25,116 nt of DNA from a virus, in the IMG/VR virus record IMGVR_UViG_3300045806_000074, positions 1 through 25,116 of that record; one strand, given 5' to 3'. Both the position numbers and the translations under genes were made by a program. The notes under the pieces were generated by a model. That model made no database searches and was not told the origin of the DNA. It was given only the letters and a program-made list of their open reading frames with translations. Shown one piece after another: positions 5,800 to 13,684 of the stretch (its first letter is position 1; every line of letters begins with the position of its first letter).

Positions 5800-7622
5800 A
5801 CGTTCGACCGGTAGCGCGCTTCGTCCGTGCGGGGGAAATGCTCGCGCTCGACCCCGGCACCATCCGGCAGGGGCCGCAGGGATTCTTCTGGATGTTCGGG
5901 GGCGGACCCGTCCCGAGCGAGCGTCTCGGGGAGGTCGCCGTAGTACACGTCCGCGGGGCGCTCGATCATCACGCGGACTCGTATGACGACAACTACGAAA
6001 CGATCCTAAAGCGGTTGCGCGAGGCGTCTACCGGCGAGGACGTTGTTACGCGGCACGCAATCGATCAGAAGAGGCACAAGTACGAGCACGGCCTAGACGA
6101 CGACTTTGAGCCGCTCCCTGACGTCGAGGCGACCAAGCCGTCGAGCGTCCTCCTCTGCATCGACTCCCCCGGCGGCGTCGTGTCGGGCCTCAACGAGTGC
6201 GTCTACGCCATGCGGCGAATGCAGCGAGAGACGGGCGTACCGATCGACGCGTACGTCAACGAACTAGCAGCCTCGGCCGCGTTCGCGTTGTGCTGCGGCT
6301 GCCGGAACGTCTACGCCCCCCCCGCGGCCATCATCGGGTCGATCGGCGTGATCTCCACGATGGTGAGCCAGGCGCGAGCCAACGAGCGTGACGGCATAGA
6401 CGTTGTGCTCATCACCTCCGGCGCCCGCAAGGCGGACGGGCACGTGCACGCCGAGATCACGGACGGAGCCATCGCGTCCGAGCGTGGGCGCGTCGACAAA
6501 CTGGCCCGAACGTTCTTCCGTATCGCAGCGAAAGCGCGCGGGCTTTCGGTCGCGAAAGTCAAGAGTCTACAGGCCGCGATCTACCTGGCGAACGACGCGC
6601 AGAAGATCGGACTCGTGGACGAGGTGGTGAGCTTCGATGAGGCGATCTCCGGGCTGCAACCCGACGACACCACAACGGACACACAATGGCAGAACGCTGG
6701 CGGCAACGAGACCGACAGGCGCGCCAACAATCAACATCCGAAACCACGCGCGCAAGCAAATCGGCTTGACGCGAACAGTCATAACCGATCAACGTTGAGC
6801 CATGAATCCGGTGGCAACCACGGAGCCCAAATGCTGAAGATCCGAGCCCTCATCAAGAAGACCGAGGCGGCCATCTCCAAGGAGACGGACCCGAAGAAGC
6901 TCCTCGCGCTTGCAGCCGATCTCAAGGCGTACAAGAAGACCGAGAAGCACGTCGAGCACACGTCGAGCGAGGAGGGCGAGGACGCCCCCGACAACGACGG
7001 CGACGGCGACGACGACGGCGACGAGTCCTCGGAGGAAGAGGGCGAGGAGGAAGAGGCGTCGTCCTCGAAGGGCAAGGCGAAGGCCCCGCCGGGCGGCGAG
7101 GAGGATGGCGAGGAGGAAGAGGAGAAGGCCACGGCCGCCGCCGCTCTCCGCACCATCGAAGCCGCAACGGGCCGCAAGGGCTCTGCCGCGATCGGTGCCG
7201 CCCTCGCGCGCTTCGCCATCTCGGATCGGACGGCGGCGGACGTGAAGGCGATGAAGGCCGAGGCGAATGCAGCCAAGCGATCCGCGCTCGTGGCTCGCGC
7301 GTCCCGCTACATCGCCCCCCACCTCGTGAAGGCCACGACGAGCGCCATGACCCTCGCGGGTCTCCAGGCGTACGTTGAGGAGGCCGAGAAGGGGGAGCCG
7401 ATGGTCATCACGGCCGAGGGCGATCTCCTCAAGCCGCGCACGGGCACCCCGGGCACGGAGGCGAGCCTGCCGAAGGAGGTTATCGCGATGATCGACGAGG
7501 CCGTTGCCGCGTGCGGTCTCATCGACCCCAAGGCGCACCGCGAAAAGCTCGTGACCGCAGCGCTGGAGAACCACACGAAGCAGCTCGCCAAGGCACCGCG
7601 CCCGGGCGACGGAGGGTACTGA
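5796..7622 (+). CDS. Head maturation protease (peptidase S49) fused to an acidic scaffold-like domain
   Basis: This 608-residue protein starts at ATG 5796, overlapping the portal stop. Residues about 40-300 form an S49 (SppA/lambda gpC-like) peptidase: IDSPGG near 124-129, nucleophile S160 in ELAASAAF, IGSIGVI, and the candidate general base K212 in GARKADG. The 52-residue Ser-Lys spacing equals that reported for lambda gpC (S166/K218). After a polar linker (about 292-345) comes M346, the start of a Lys/Ala helical, very acidic region (Glu/Asp/Ser runs about 390-445) and a helical C-terminus, resembling a scaffold. In lambda, the scaffold Nu3 is likewise the in-frame C-terminal part of the protease gene. 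The enzyme would act inside the procapsid on scaffold and portal before DNA packaging. Confidence 0.88.
   Translation: MNVRPVARFVRAGEMLALDPGTIRQGPQGFFWMFGGGPVPSERLGEVAVVHVRGALDHHADSYDDNYETILKRLREASTGEDVVTRHAIDQKRHKYEHGLDDDFEPLPDVEATKPSSVLLCIDSPGGVVSGLNECVYAMRRMQRETGVPIDAYVNELAASAAFALCCGCRNVYAPPAAIIGSIGVISTMVSQARANERDGIDVVLITSGARKADGHVHAEITDGAIASERGRVDKLARTFFRIAAKARGLSVAKVKSLQAAIYLANDAQKIGLVDEVVSFDEAISGLQPDDTTTDTQWQNAGGNETDRRANNQHPKPRAQANRLDANSHNRSTLSHESGGNHGAQMLKIRALIKKTEAAISKETDPKKLLALAADLKAYKKTEKHVEHTSSEEGEDAPDNDGDGDDDGDESSEEEGEEEEASSSKGKAKAPPGGEEDGEEEEEKATAAAALRTIEAATGRKGSAAIGAALARFAISDRTAADVKAMKAEANAAKRSALVARASRYIAPHLVKATTSAMTLAGLQAYVEEAEKGEPMVITAEGDLLKPRTGTPGTEASLPKEVIAMIDEAVAACGLIDPKAHREKLVTAALENHTKQLAKAPRPGDGGY
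6831..7622 (+). CDS. Possible independently translated scaffold protein (internal start in the protease gene)
   Basis: An in-frame ATG at 6831 follows ACGGAG (6820-6825) and begins MLKIRALIKKTEAA, which looks like a normal protein N-terminus. The product would be 263 residues: a basic helical start, an acidic Glu/Asp/Ser stretch, and an Ala-rich helical end with ALRTIEAATGRKGSAAIG. This matches the lambda C/Nu3 arrangement, where the scaffold is made separately in large amounts from a start inside the protease gene. The 54 codons just before it (6669-6830) end in A or T in 22 cases, far more than in the surrounding reading frame. This looks like a former intergenic region that has become a linker. 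Whether the internal start is used is not proven. Confidence 0.5.
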   Translation: MLKIRALIKKTEAAISKETDPKKLLALAADLKAYKKTEKHVEHTSSEEGEDAPDNDGDGDDDGDESSEEEGEEEEASSSKGKAKAPPGGEEDGEEEEEKATAAAALRTIEAATGRKGSAAIGAALARFAISDRTAADVKAMKAEANAAKRSALVARASRYIAPHLVKATTSAMTLAGLQAYVEEAEKGEPMVITAEGDLLKPRTGTPGTEASLPKEVIAMIDEAVAACGLIDPKAHREKLVTAALENHTKQLAKAPRPGDGGY

Positions 7623-7623
7623 C

Positions 7624-8154
7624 ATGGCCGGCGTAACGACAGACATCAAGTCCTGGCCCGTCGGCACGGAGCAGTCGCTCACGTCCTACGGAGTCGGGTC
7701 GAATCAGCAGCTCTACGAGGGCGCGGTCGCTCTCATCTCGGGGTCGGGCTCGGTCACTACCGGCTACGTCAAGAACGCGGCGGTCGCTGGAGCGGCCGAC
7801 CTCGTGGCCGGCATCGTCGACCGTCCCGCAGGCGGAACGCAGGTCGAGGTCGGTGCCGGCGTGCTCGGCGGGTCTACGGACGGAGCCGTGTGGATCAACG
7901 TTCGATGCGGATCGTTCATGATCCAGAGCGGGACCGGCGCGGACCTCCTGAGCGCCACCACGAACGGCAAGACCGTCTACTACGGCGGCGAGAACGCGAA
8001 CGGCCCGATCGCCTGCGCCACGTCGGGCGGCGCGACGCGACCCGCCCTCGGCATTCAGCTCGCGCAGGACCCCGGCATCGCGGGCGGAGGGTACGCCCCC
8101 GGCCCGAACTACTGGCCGATTAAGCTCAACACGATTGGAGGGACGCTGACATGA
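7624..8154 (+). CDS. Probable capsid decoration/cement protein
   Basis: This 176-residue beta-rich, Gly/Ala-rich protein lies between the scaffold and the major capsid gene, the position of head-decoration proteins in lambda-like and Mu-like phages (DUF2190 or gpD-like). Several features resemble capsid-stabilising proteins: ALISGSGSVTTGYVKNAAVAGAADLVAGIV, a GAVWINVRCGSFMI strand, and a late RPALGIQLAQDPG. I see no diagnostic motif. GGAGG at 7611-7615 gives a good ribosome binding site for ATG 7624, and the stop overlaps the capsid gene ATG (ATGA). The context is strong and the family assignment moderate. A small head-tail or fibre accessory protein is the alternative. Confidence 0.65.
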   Translation: MAGVTTDIKSWPVGTEQSLTSYGVGSNQQLYEGAVALISGSGSVTTGYVKNAAVAGAADLVAGIVDRPAGGTQVEVGAGVLGGSTDGAVWINVRCGSFMIQSGTGADLLSATTNGKTVYYGGENANGPIACATSGGATRPALGIQLAQDPGIAGGGYAPGPNYWPIKLNTIGGTLT

Positions 8155-9206
8155 CTCCGGCGAACTATGCAGCGTTTATCACGACGGTCGACACGTCGAT
8201 CGGCGCCATCTACGAGGAAATGGATCCTACCCTCACGTGGAAGGAGTACGCCAAGATCGACGTCATGTCCGGAGGGTCCCAGAAGACCTACGGCTGGACG
8301 GGCCGCGCTCCTCGCCCTCGCCCGTGGCTCGGCTCGCGTCAGCCCTACCAGACCGCCGCGCAGACCTACACCCTAAGCCCGATTCCGTACGAGTCGACGC
8401 TGTTCCAGGACAGGTTTCAGCTCGACGACAGCGACCCCAACCAGATGTCGATCTTCTGGCGCCAGCTTCCGGAGCTCGCGCGGGCGTTCAAACGCCAGCC
8501 GGAGTACGAGTGCCGAGACCTGCTCGAGAACGTCGGCATGCAGACCGGCGTCCGGCAGCTCGGCCTTGACACGCTCCCGTTTTTCTCGACCGCCCACCCG
8601 ATCGACTTTTTCAACCCGACGACGAACCTCGGCGGGGCCGCGCTCTTCGGCTCGACGGCACCGGGCGGAACGGGCACCTACTGCAACGATTTCATCGGGT
8701 CCCAGACCATCGCCGGCACAGTCATCGGCGGCGCGCTCAGTACCACGAGCTTCACGACACTCCGCGCGTACGGGATGATGATCCCCGGCGAGGATGGCGA
8801 GCAGCTTGGCGTGCAGTTCGACACACTGATGGTCCCCACGACCCTCCAGGACGAGGCCGCCTTCATCGTCAAGGCGACCTCGCTGGCGAGTCCGACGTGG
8901 GGCGGATTCTCTCCACTCACGGGCCAGGTCGGCGCGGCCGACAACGTACTCGCGAAGGTGGGTATCCGGATCGTCGTCAACCGGGCGCTCAAGAAGACGC
9001 AGAGGTTCTATTTCTTCGACGGATCGCACTCGGTCAAGCCGCTCGTCTGGCTCGTCCGCGAGGCCCCAAAGACGGTGCCGCGGATCCAGGAGAACGATCC
9101 GATCGTGTTCGACTCGCACCGCTACACGTGGGGCGGCTGGGACCGTGTCGCGCCGGGCTGGGGGTACTCGTACCTCATGCTCCGCTCCGGCCCGGTCGGC
9201 GGCTGA
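8151..9206 (+). CDS. Major capsid protein, Mu gpT-like
   Basis: This 351-residue protein would form the icosahedral shell with the HK97 fold. Its length and gene order (protease/scaffold, decoration protein, capsid, gp36-like connector) match the Mu gpT family, whose members run from about 300 residues upward. Visible features include an N-terminal helix MTPANYAAFITTVDTSIGAIYEE, then a Trp/Gly-rich arm (KTYGWTGRAPRPRPWLG). A long helix follows (FWRQLPELARAFKRQPEYECRDLLE), then the FFSTAHPIDFF segment typical of gpT-like proteins (LF-x-x-x-HP). The C-terminus is beta-rich and ends in a Trp/Tyr-rich stretch. GGAGGG at 8137-8142 is a strong ribosome binding site, in keeping with high expression. 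The fold is inferred from family and context. Confidence 0.85.
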   Translation: MTPANYAAFITTVDTSIGAIYEEMDPTLTWKEYAKIDVMSGGSQKTYGWTGRAPRPRPWLGSRQPYQTAAQTYTLSPIPYESTLFQDRFQLDDSDPNQMSIFWRQLPELARAFKRQPEYECRDLLENVGMQTGVRQLGLDTLPFFSTAHPIDFFNPTTNLGGAALFGSTAPGGTGTYCNDFIGSQTIAGTVIGGALSTTSFTTLRAYGMMIPGEDGEQLGVQFDTLMVPTTLQDEAAFIVKATSLASPTWGGFSPLTGQVGAADNVLAKVGIRIVVNRALKKTQRFYFFDGSHSVKPLVWLVREAPKTVPRIQENDPIVFDSHRYTWGGWDRVAPGWGYSYLMLRSGPVGG

Positions 9207-9209
9207 GTC

Positions 9210-9692
9210 ATGCCTGGGTCGGGGGGAGCCCCGTACGTCGCCACGTCGCAGCTTGGCCAGTACGGCCCGGCTGCGACGCTGGCGCTCGTTCCCCCCGCCG
9301 TACAGACGCAGGCCTGTATCGACGCGACCGCGCGCGCTGATTCCTACATGAACGACCGGTACGTGATGCCGCTCCTCGGCACCATCGACCCGTCGATCGT
9401 TCAGATGACCGCCTACATCGCCTGGTATCTGATGATGGATCAGATCGGGTGGGCGCCGCAGGCGGGCTCGGACGCCAACATCAAGACGCGGTACTACGAG
9501 GCGATCGGCTACCCCGATCGCCCGGGCTCGGGCTGGTTTCCCGGGGTCGCACGGCAGGCCATTCACCCCGCCGTCACGCCCTCTGTACCGGATGGGCAGG
9601 GGACCGGGAACAGCGGCCCGGTCGTGACGTCCCAGCCGGTTCGCGGATGGCAGCAAGTGCGCAACGGCAAGTCGGTCGTCGGAGGGTTCTGA
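9210..9692 (+). CDS. Head-tail connector protein, Mu gp36-like (DUF1320)
   Basis: This 160-residue protein follows the capsid gene by three bases, where Mu-like phages encode gp36. The family pattern is seen in residues 30-80: an Ala-rich helix ACIDATARADSYMNDRYVMPLLG, then helix QMTAYIAWYLMMDQIG, then NIKTRYYEAIGY. These form the small helical bundle of neck or completion proteins that bind under the portal and help stop DNA leakage. The C-terminal 55 residues are Gly/Pro/Ser-rich and probably flexible. The start has no strong Shine-Dalgarno, so translational coupling to the capsid gene is likely. Confidence 0.78.
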   Translation: MPGSGGAPYVATSQLGQYGPAATLALVPPAVQTQACIDATARADSYMNDRYVMPLLGTIDPSIVQMTAYIAWYLMMDQIGWAPQAGSDANIKTRYYEAIGYPDRPGSGWFPGVARQAIHPAVTPSVPDGQGTGNSGPVVTSQPVRGWQQVRNGKSVVGGF

Positions 9693-9695
9693 GCG

Positions 9696-9965
9696 ATGGC
9701 GAGCATTCTTTCCCAGACGTACGACGACGTGGTGGCCGTCACCCCGAGCGACACCGTTCCCGACCCCGCTGGCCCGTTCTCCGGGCTCATGGTCACCGCC
9801 GCCGGCGCCCTCAAGATCCACACGGCGCGCGGCAGCGTTACGACGTTCGCGGGCACGTCTGTAGGGCAGCAGATCTTCGTGCCGATCGATCGAGTCTACC
9901 TCACGGGCACGAGCGCCACCGTGGTCGGACTCGTGTCGTCGGCCGGCGTTCCGGTGTTCAAGTGA
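9696..9965 (+). CDS. Small beta-rich virion protein resembling the 'spike base' RCAP_Rcc01079 family
   Basis: This 89-residue protein has the pattern of a small family found in phages and gene transfer agents: VAVTPSDTVPDPAGPFSGLMVTAAGALKIHTARGSVTTFAGTSVGQQIFVPIDRVYLTGTSATVVGLV. The short strands alternate with turns, and the 'VTPSDT' opening and 'TGTSAT' close are characteristic as I recall them. In gene transfer agents the relative sits at the base of head spikes. In tailed phages it is usually an uncharacterised minor virion protein. GGAGGG at 9681-9686 precedes ATG 9696, and the stop overlaps GTG 9962 of the next gene. A head-surface or neck role fits its place between connector and tail-completion genes. 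Identification is from pattern only. Confidence 0.62.
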   Translation: MASILSQTYDDVVAVTPSDTVPDPAGPFSGLMVTAAGALKIHTARGSVTTFAGTSVGQQIFVPIDRVYLTGTSATVVGLVSSAGVPVFK

Positions 9966-10393
9966 GCTGGGACGACGCGCAGCTTCGGGCGTGGGCAGAG
10001 CGGATCAGCGCTCTCGCCCAGACGCCCACGCGCGCGTCGGAGCTCGCGGCTACCGCCCTCGCCGAGGTTGTCGAAGGGGAGTTCGCGACGGGCACGGACC
10101 CGTACGGCCGGGAGTGGCGCGCGCTCGCGCCGTCGACCCTCGCGGCCGGTCGGCACCCGCCACCCCTCACCGACACGGGCGCGATGCGCGAGAGCGTGTC
10201 GATCGAAGCGGTCGGCGGAGGACTCATCGTGGGCAGCATCGCCCACCCCGCGCAGCCCCACCAGACCGGCTGGGACGGCCCGCAGGGGTCCGGTCCCGCG
10301 CGCCCCCTCATCCCGACCGGCTCGCTCTCTCCGAGCTGGGCGAACGCCATCCGTGAGGCAGCGGCGCAGGCCGTCGCGGAGGCTTCGCGATGA
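9962..10393 (+). CDS. Phage virion morphogenesis / tail completion protein (Mu gpG, P2 gpS type)
   Basis: This 143-residue protein starts at GTG 9962 (GTGA overlap with the previous stop). The family signature is clear: a basic/Ala-rich N-terminal helix, then DPYGREWRALAPSTLAAGR, PPLTDTGAMRESVSIEAVGGGLIVGS and HPAQPHQTGWDG. It corresponds to 'Y-G-x-x-W-x-x-L-x-x-S-T', 'L-x-x-T-G-x-(M/L)-x-x-S' and the C-terminal 'H-Q-x-G' of virion morphogenesis proteins. The protein acts at the tail end that joins the head, helping complete the connector. Earlier in-frame starts back to 9449 run over two other genes and can be discounted. The next gene overlaps the stop (ATGA). Confidence 0.82.
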   Translation: MSWDDAQLRAWAERISALAQTPTRASELAATALAEVVEGEFATGTDPYGREWRALAPSTLAAGRHPPPLTDTGAMRESVSIEAVGGGLIVGSIAHPAQPHQTGWDGPQGSGPARPLIPTGSLSPSWANAIREAAAQAVAEASR

Positions 10394-11241
10394 TCGGCGC
10401 TCTCGTCGGGGCGATCTCGCTCTACCTGACCACGACCCTCGTCGGCGCGGGCCAGGTCGCGGGCACGTTCCCCGTCTCGGGGGCGACCACGACGAGCCCG
10501 ATCGCGCTCACGTCGACCGCCCACGGCGTCCCCCTCGGGCGCGTCGTGCACGGCGTCGTGGCGGGCGTAGGCGGCATCTCCGGGGCCTCGGGGACCTTCA
10601 TCCTCACGCCGACCGACGCGAACACGTTCACGCTCTCCTCGTACGACGCGCAAGGCAACACGGTCGCGAGCGTGGGGACGGGCGCCTACACGAGCGGAGG
10701 AACAATCTCCTACGCGTTCCCCGACTGGCAGATCCTCCTCGGTCGGCAGATGCTGGCGCTCGGTAGCGCGGTCGCGTCGCCTCGGATCGTCTTCATCCCT
10801 ACGGGCGGACGAGCGTGGGGACTCGAGCCCTACGGCGGCAGCTCGCTCGCCCCCTCCGCCGAAGTCACGGCCGAGCAGCTCGAGCCGCAACTCGCGACGA
10901 GCTACCCGACGTTCGAGATCTACGTCACGGGCGCCGCCAACCCGCCATCGCCCTCGTTCGGCGACTTCGACGCGACGCAGGCCGTGGTCGACGCCCTGTA
11001 CGGGGCGCTCTACGACACGATCGGCCCCGCGCGCGCTCGCATCCTGCGCGACGGGTGGCCCTCGCAGTCTGCCAGTGCCGGCACGCAGACGCAGCGCGGA
11101 CAGCAGTGGATGGGCGTCCTCGAAGTTCAGCACCCGGTGACCAAGTTCCCCCTCCTTTCCGCGACCGTCACGTCGATCCAGTACACCGTCGAGACGTCAA
11201 GCGTCGCGTCGGGCGACGTCGTCACGTTCCACATTCCCTAA
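10390..11241 (+). CDS. Neck / tail-terminator candidate with an inserted beta module
   Basis: This 283-residue protein sits between the virion morphogenesis protein and the sheath, where Mu-like phages place gp37-type tail terminators. Removing residues about 28-108 leaves a compact protein: MIGALVGAISLYL, then FPDWQILLGRQMLALGSAVASPRIVFIPTGG and a C-terminal alpha/beta part (DFDATQAVVDALYGALYDTIG ... WMGVLEVQHPVTKFPLL). The segment 28-108 is an AHG-type beta module (STAHGVPLGRVV ... SGTFILTPTDANTFTL ... YTSGGTISY). This module is often labelled 'E1 FCCH-like' in phages and also occurs in the baseplate J protein here. The insert looks like a decoration on a terminator-like core. The terminator role is inferred from position. 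Start ATG 10390 overlaps the previous stop. Confidence 0.7.
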   Translation: MIGALVGAISLYLTTTLVGAGQVAGTFPVSGATTTSPIALTSTAHGVPLGRVVHGVVAGVGGISGASGTFILTPTDANTFTLSSYDAQGNTVASVGTGAYTSGGTISYAFPDWQILLGRQMLALGSAVASPRIVFIPTGGRAWGLEPYGGSSLAPSAEVTAEQLEPQLATSYPTFEIYVTGAANPPSPSFGDFDATQAVVDALYGALYDTIGPARARILRDGWPSQSASAGTQTQRGQQWMGVLEVQHPVTKFPLLSATVTSIQYTVETSSVASGDVVTFHIP

Positions 11242-11250
11242 GAGGCCACC

Positions 11251-12795
11251 ATGCCCGCAATCCCGAACATCAGCGTCGTCGTCCAGGACCAGGGCAACAC
11301 CGTTGCGCTCTCGGTCGCACAGCAGAACGTGCAGGCCAAGTATGGTGTCGCGATCGGCGGTACGGTCAACAAGCCCGTCGCGACGTCGAGCCCGACCGCG
11401 CTCCAGGCGGCCCTCATCGGCGGCCCGCTCGTCGAGGCTGCCGGGCTCGTGTGCGCCGCCGGGAACGTGGTTGTCGCCGTCCCTTGCTCGCTCGTGACGA
11501 AGGGCACCGCCAACGCGGTGCAGGCATCCGTGCCGAACGGCTCGACCACGACCATCACCACCGTCGTCGATTCGACCTACGGAGCTTGGGACAGCTATTT
11601 CGTGATCCTCAAGTGCGTCACGTCGGGAACGATAGGAACGGCCGGCATCCAGTTCGTGACCTCGCTCGACGCGGGACGTAACTGGTCGAACGTGTTCAGC
11701 CTCGGGACGGCTGTCACGTCCGATCTCGGGCAGCCCCTCAACACGGTGGCGGTCGGTGGCACGGGGCTTCGTATCGCGTTCGGCGCGGGCACGATGAAGG
11801 CGGGCGACTCGTGGCAGTTTGCGACCGTTGGACCCCAGTCGAACGGGGCGGGGTACGCGGCGGCCATCGCGGCGTTCCAGGCGAGCCAGTACGGGGTCGC
11901 GGGCGTCGGGTCCTCGCACGTCGTGGGCGACCTCATGCACGGCGGATCGACCGTCGCGGACGTCGTGACCATCTCGAATCAAGTGCAGGCCGGCGTAGCG
12001 CTCTACGAGTTCCAGGGCGTCATCGTCGACCTGCGCGACGCGCTCACTCCGACGGCGTGGGGCGGGTCAGGAGAGACAGAGGCGGTGTGGATCTCCGCCC
12101 TCCAGACCGCAACGGCGGGCCTCTCCAACTACCCGCGAATCTGCGGAGGGTCCGGGTACTACAACACGCCCAGCCCCTACGCGAACTCGGCGGGCGGAAT
12201 CCCCGCGTACCGTCGATGTGGGACGTGGTCGCAGGCCGTACGGCGTACGCAAATCGACGTATCGACGCGCGCGGGCGAGGTGGACCTCGGCGCCTACTCG
12301 TCAATCCTCGTGAACCCCGCTTCCGACCCCACGGACGGCTTCATCTACCACGACGAGCGCGTCACGCCCGGCCTCAACGCGAGCAACATCGCGTCGCTCA
12401 TGACGTTGCCGAAAAAGGGGGCCGGGTTCTTCCAGTGTCAGGAGCCGATGTTCTCGACCCCCGGCTCGCAGATCACCGAACTGGCGATCCGAAACGTGGT
12501 CGACGTGGCTTGCAGCGTCGGGTACGCGACCGGCATCGGCTACGTCTCGAAGAAGCTCGTCGTCCAGCAGAACGGCACCCTCGACCCGATCCAGCTCAAC
12601 ATCATTCAGGGCGCCATCAACAAGGCCCTCAACGAGACCATGGTGCAGACCAATCTCGTCTCCGCCGTCAACGTCATCGTGAGCCCGACGCAGAACGTTC
12701 TCTCGACCGGCGTCGTTCCGATACAGATCATCGTGACCCCGGAGCCTTTCGCAAATTCGATCACCGAGACCATCTCGCTCAACACCGGAGGTTGA
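11251..12795 (+). CDS. Contractile tail sheath protein
   Basis: This 514-residue protein is followed by the tube, chaperone and tape-measure genes, the standard place of a sheath. The N-terminus PNISVVVQDQGNTV and the early Ala/Leu region are followed, at about residues 90-195, by a Thr/Gly-rich beta insertion (YGAWDSYFVILKCVTSGTIG ... VGGTGLRIAFGAGTMKAGDSWQFATVGP). This insertion resembles the surface domain of many sheath proteins. The conserved C-terminal core includes RRTQIDVSTRAGEVDLGAYSSILV, TEL-IRNVVDVACSVGYATG and a closing strand pair NVLSTGVVPIQIIVTPEPFANSI. Sheath subunits stack around the tube and contract on adsorption. GAGG at 11242-11245 precedes ATG 11251. This gene makes the virus a myovirus. 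Confidence 0.85.
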   Translation: MPAIPNISVVVQDQGNTVALSVAQQNVQAKYGVAIGGTVNKPVATSSPTALQAALIGGPLVEAAGLVCAAGNVVVAVPCSLVTKGTANAVQASVPNGSTTTITTVVDSTYGAWDSYFVILKCVTSGTIGTAGIQFVTSLDAGRNWSNVFSLGTAVTSDLGQPLNTVAVGGTGLRIAFGAGTMKAGDSWQFATVGPQSNGAGYAAAIAAFQASQYGVAGVGSSHVVGDLMHGGSTVADVVTISNQVQAGVALYEFQGVIVDLRDALTPTAWGGSGETEAVWISALQTATAGLSNYPRICGGSGYYNTPSPYANSAGGIPAYRRCGTWSQAVRRTQIDVSTRAGEVDLGAYSSILVNPASDPTDGFIYHDERVTPGLNASNIASLMTLPKKGAGFFQCQEPMFSTPGSQITELAIRNVVDVACSVGYATGIGYVSKKLVVQQNGTLDPIQLNIIQGAINKALNETMVQTNLVSAVNVIVSPTQNVLSTGVVPIQIIVTPEPFANSITETISLNTGG

Positions 12796-12798
12796 CCC

Positions 12799-13278
12799 GT
12801 GACCCAGCCAGTTCCGCTACAGGTACCGATCACCAACGGCGCGGTTCGCTCGTTCGGTCACGTCCGCATGAACATCGGCGGACTCGACTTCACGGGAGGA
12901 TTCGTGTCGATCAAGTACGGCCGCACACGCAAGCGCGACATGGCCCGAAGCAACTCGCCCGACCCGGTGGGCAAGACCCTCGGCGACAACGAGTACCAGG
13001 CGACGGTCGAGGTTTTTTTTGACTGGTACATGCGCCTCCTGCTCACGCTCCAGAACATTCTCCCGGGCTACGGGGACACCCCATTCACGATCTTCACTTC
13101 GTACGTCGGCGTGAACCTCGCACCGTACACGGACACGATCCTGAACTGCACGTTTGACTCGACCGACGTCGACAACGCGACGGGCACGAAGCCGCTTACG
13201 CGCAAGATCGACCTCAACCCCACGAAGATCCTCTTCAACGGAATCGATGATCTCGCCGCTCCGCTCGTCATCTACTGA
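12799..13278 (+). CDS. Tail tube protein candidate
   Basis: This 159-residue protein starts at GTG 12799 with GGAGG at 12787-12791. It sits between sheath and tail chaperone, the usual site of the inner tube gene (Mu gpM, P2 FII). Its size and beta-rich character fit: FGHVRMNIGGLDFTGGFVSIKYGRTRKRDMARS, then EYQATVEVFFDWYMRLLLTLQNIL and a C-terminal PLTRKIDLNPTKILFNGID strand typical of tube proteins. The mature tube is a stack of hexamers through which DNA passes. The codons for E-V-F-F at 13010-13020 contain a run of eight T, very unusual in this gene, where Phe is otherwise written TTC. The call is by position and composition. I see no unique motif. Confidence 0.75.
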   Translation: MTQPVPLQVPITNGAVRSFGHVRMNIGGLDFTGGFVSIKYGRTRKRDMARSNSPDPVGKTLGDNEYQATVEVFFDWYMRLLLTLQNILPGYGDTPFTIFTSYVGVNLAPYTDTILNCTFDSTDVDNATGTKPLTRKIDLNPTKILFNGIDDLAAPLVIY

Positions 13279-13285
13279 GGCGCCC

Positions 13286-13684
13286 ATGCACCTGTCCGAT
13301 CAAGAAATCGAAGCGATCCGGTCCCGCGTCGGCAAGGTCGCCATCGTCGAGTACAACGGCCACCAGATCGTGTTCCGCCGGCCCACGCGCGACGAAATGC
13401 ACGGCCATCGTGCGCGCCAGGACGACCCGCGCGAGAAGCCGGGGTCTCTCGACCTCCTGGCCCAGGTGCTCCTCGCCGCCTTCGATGGCGAGACGGACAC
13501 AGCCAAGGCGAGGCCCGCGTTCTCCGGATTCCTCGACGAGCACCCCGCGTTCACGAGCAACCAGGACAAGTTTTTGCCCGCGGTGGCGATCCTCTGCGGC
13601 ATGGTCGAGGACGAGGTCGCGAAGGCCTTGGGAAAAGGCGTGAGCGTCAGGAGTTCGCCCCCTCCGAGTACGCCGACGGCCTGA
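13286..13684 (+). CDS. Tail assembly chaperone, short form (lambda gpG-like)
   Basis: This 132-residue protein lies between the tube and tape-measure genes, the position of the tail assembly chaperone in almost all long-tailed phages. The start MHLSDQEIEAIRSRVGKVAIVEYNGHQIVFRRPTRDEM resembles chaperones of this class. The chaperone coats the tape measure during tail assembly and is absent from the finished virion. At codons 115-117 the message carries G-GGA-AAA, and the last 15 residues after it (GVSVRSSPPPSTPTA) are low-complexity. This is what one expects of a zero-frame tail after a frameshift site. ATG 13286 follows the tube stop by seven bases. Confidence 0.83.
   Translation: MHLSDQEIEAIRSRVGKVAIVEYNGHQIVFRRPTRDEMHGHRARQDDPREKPGSLDLLAQVLLAAFDGETDTAKARPAFSGFLDEHPAFTSNQDKFLPAVAILCGMVEDEVAKALGKGVSVRSSPPPSTPTA

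Noticed and set aside
8373-9821. Long open frame on the minus strand (482 codons) opposite the capsid and connector genes
   Set aside because: It is Arg/Asp/Val/His-rich without recognisable motifs and lies entirely opposite genes with clear homology. Long antisense frames are expected at this GC content.
9449-9961. N-terminal extension of the virion morphogenesis gene
   Set aside because: It would overlap two complete genes in another frame and gives an implausible Arg/His-rich sequence. GTG 9962 is the natural start.
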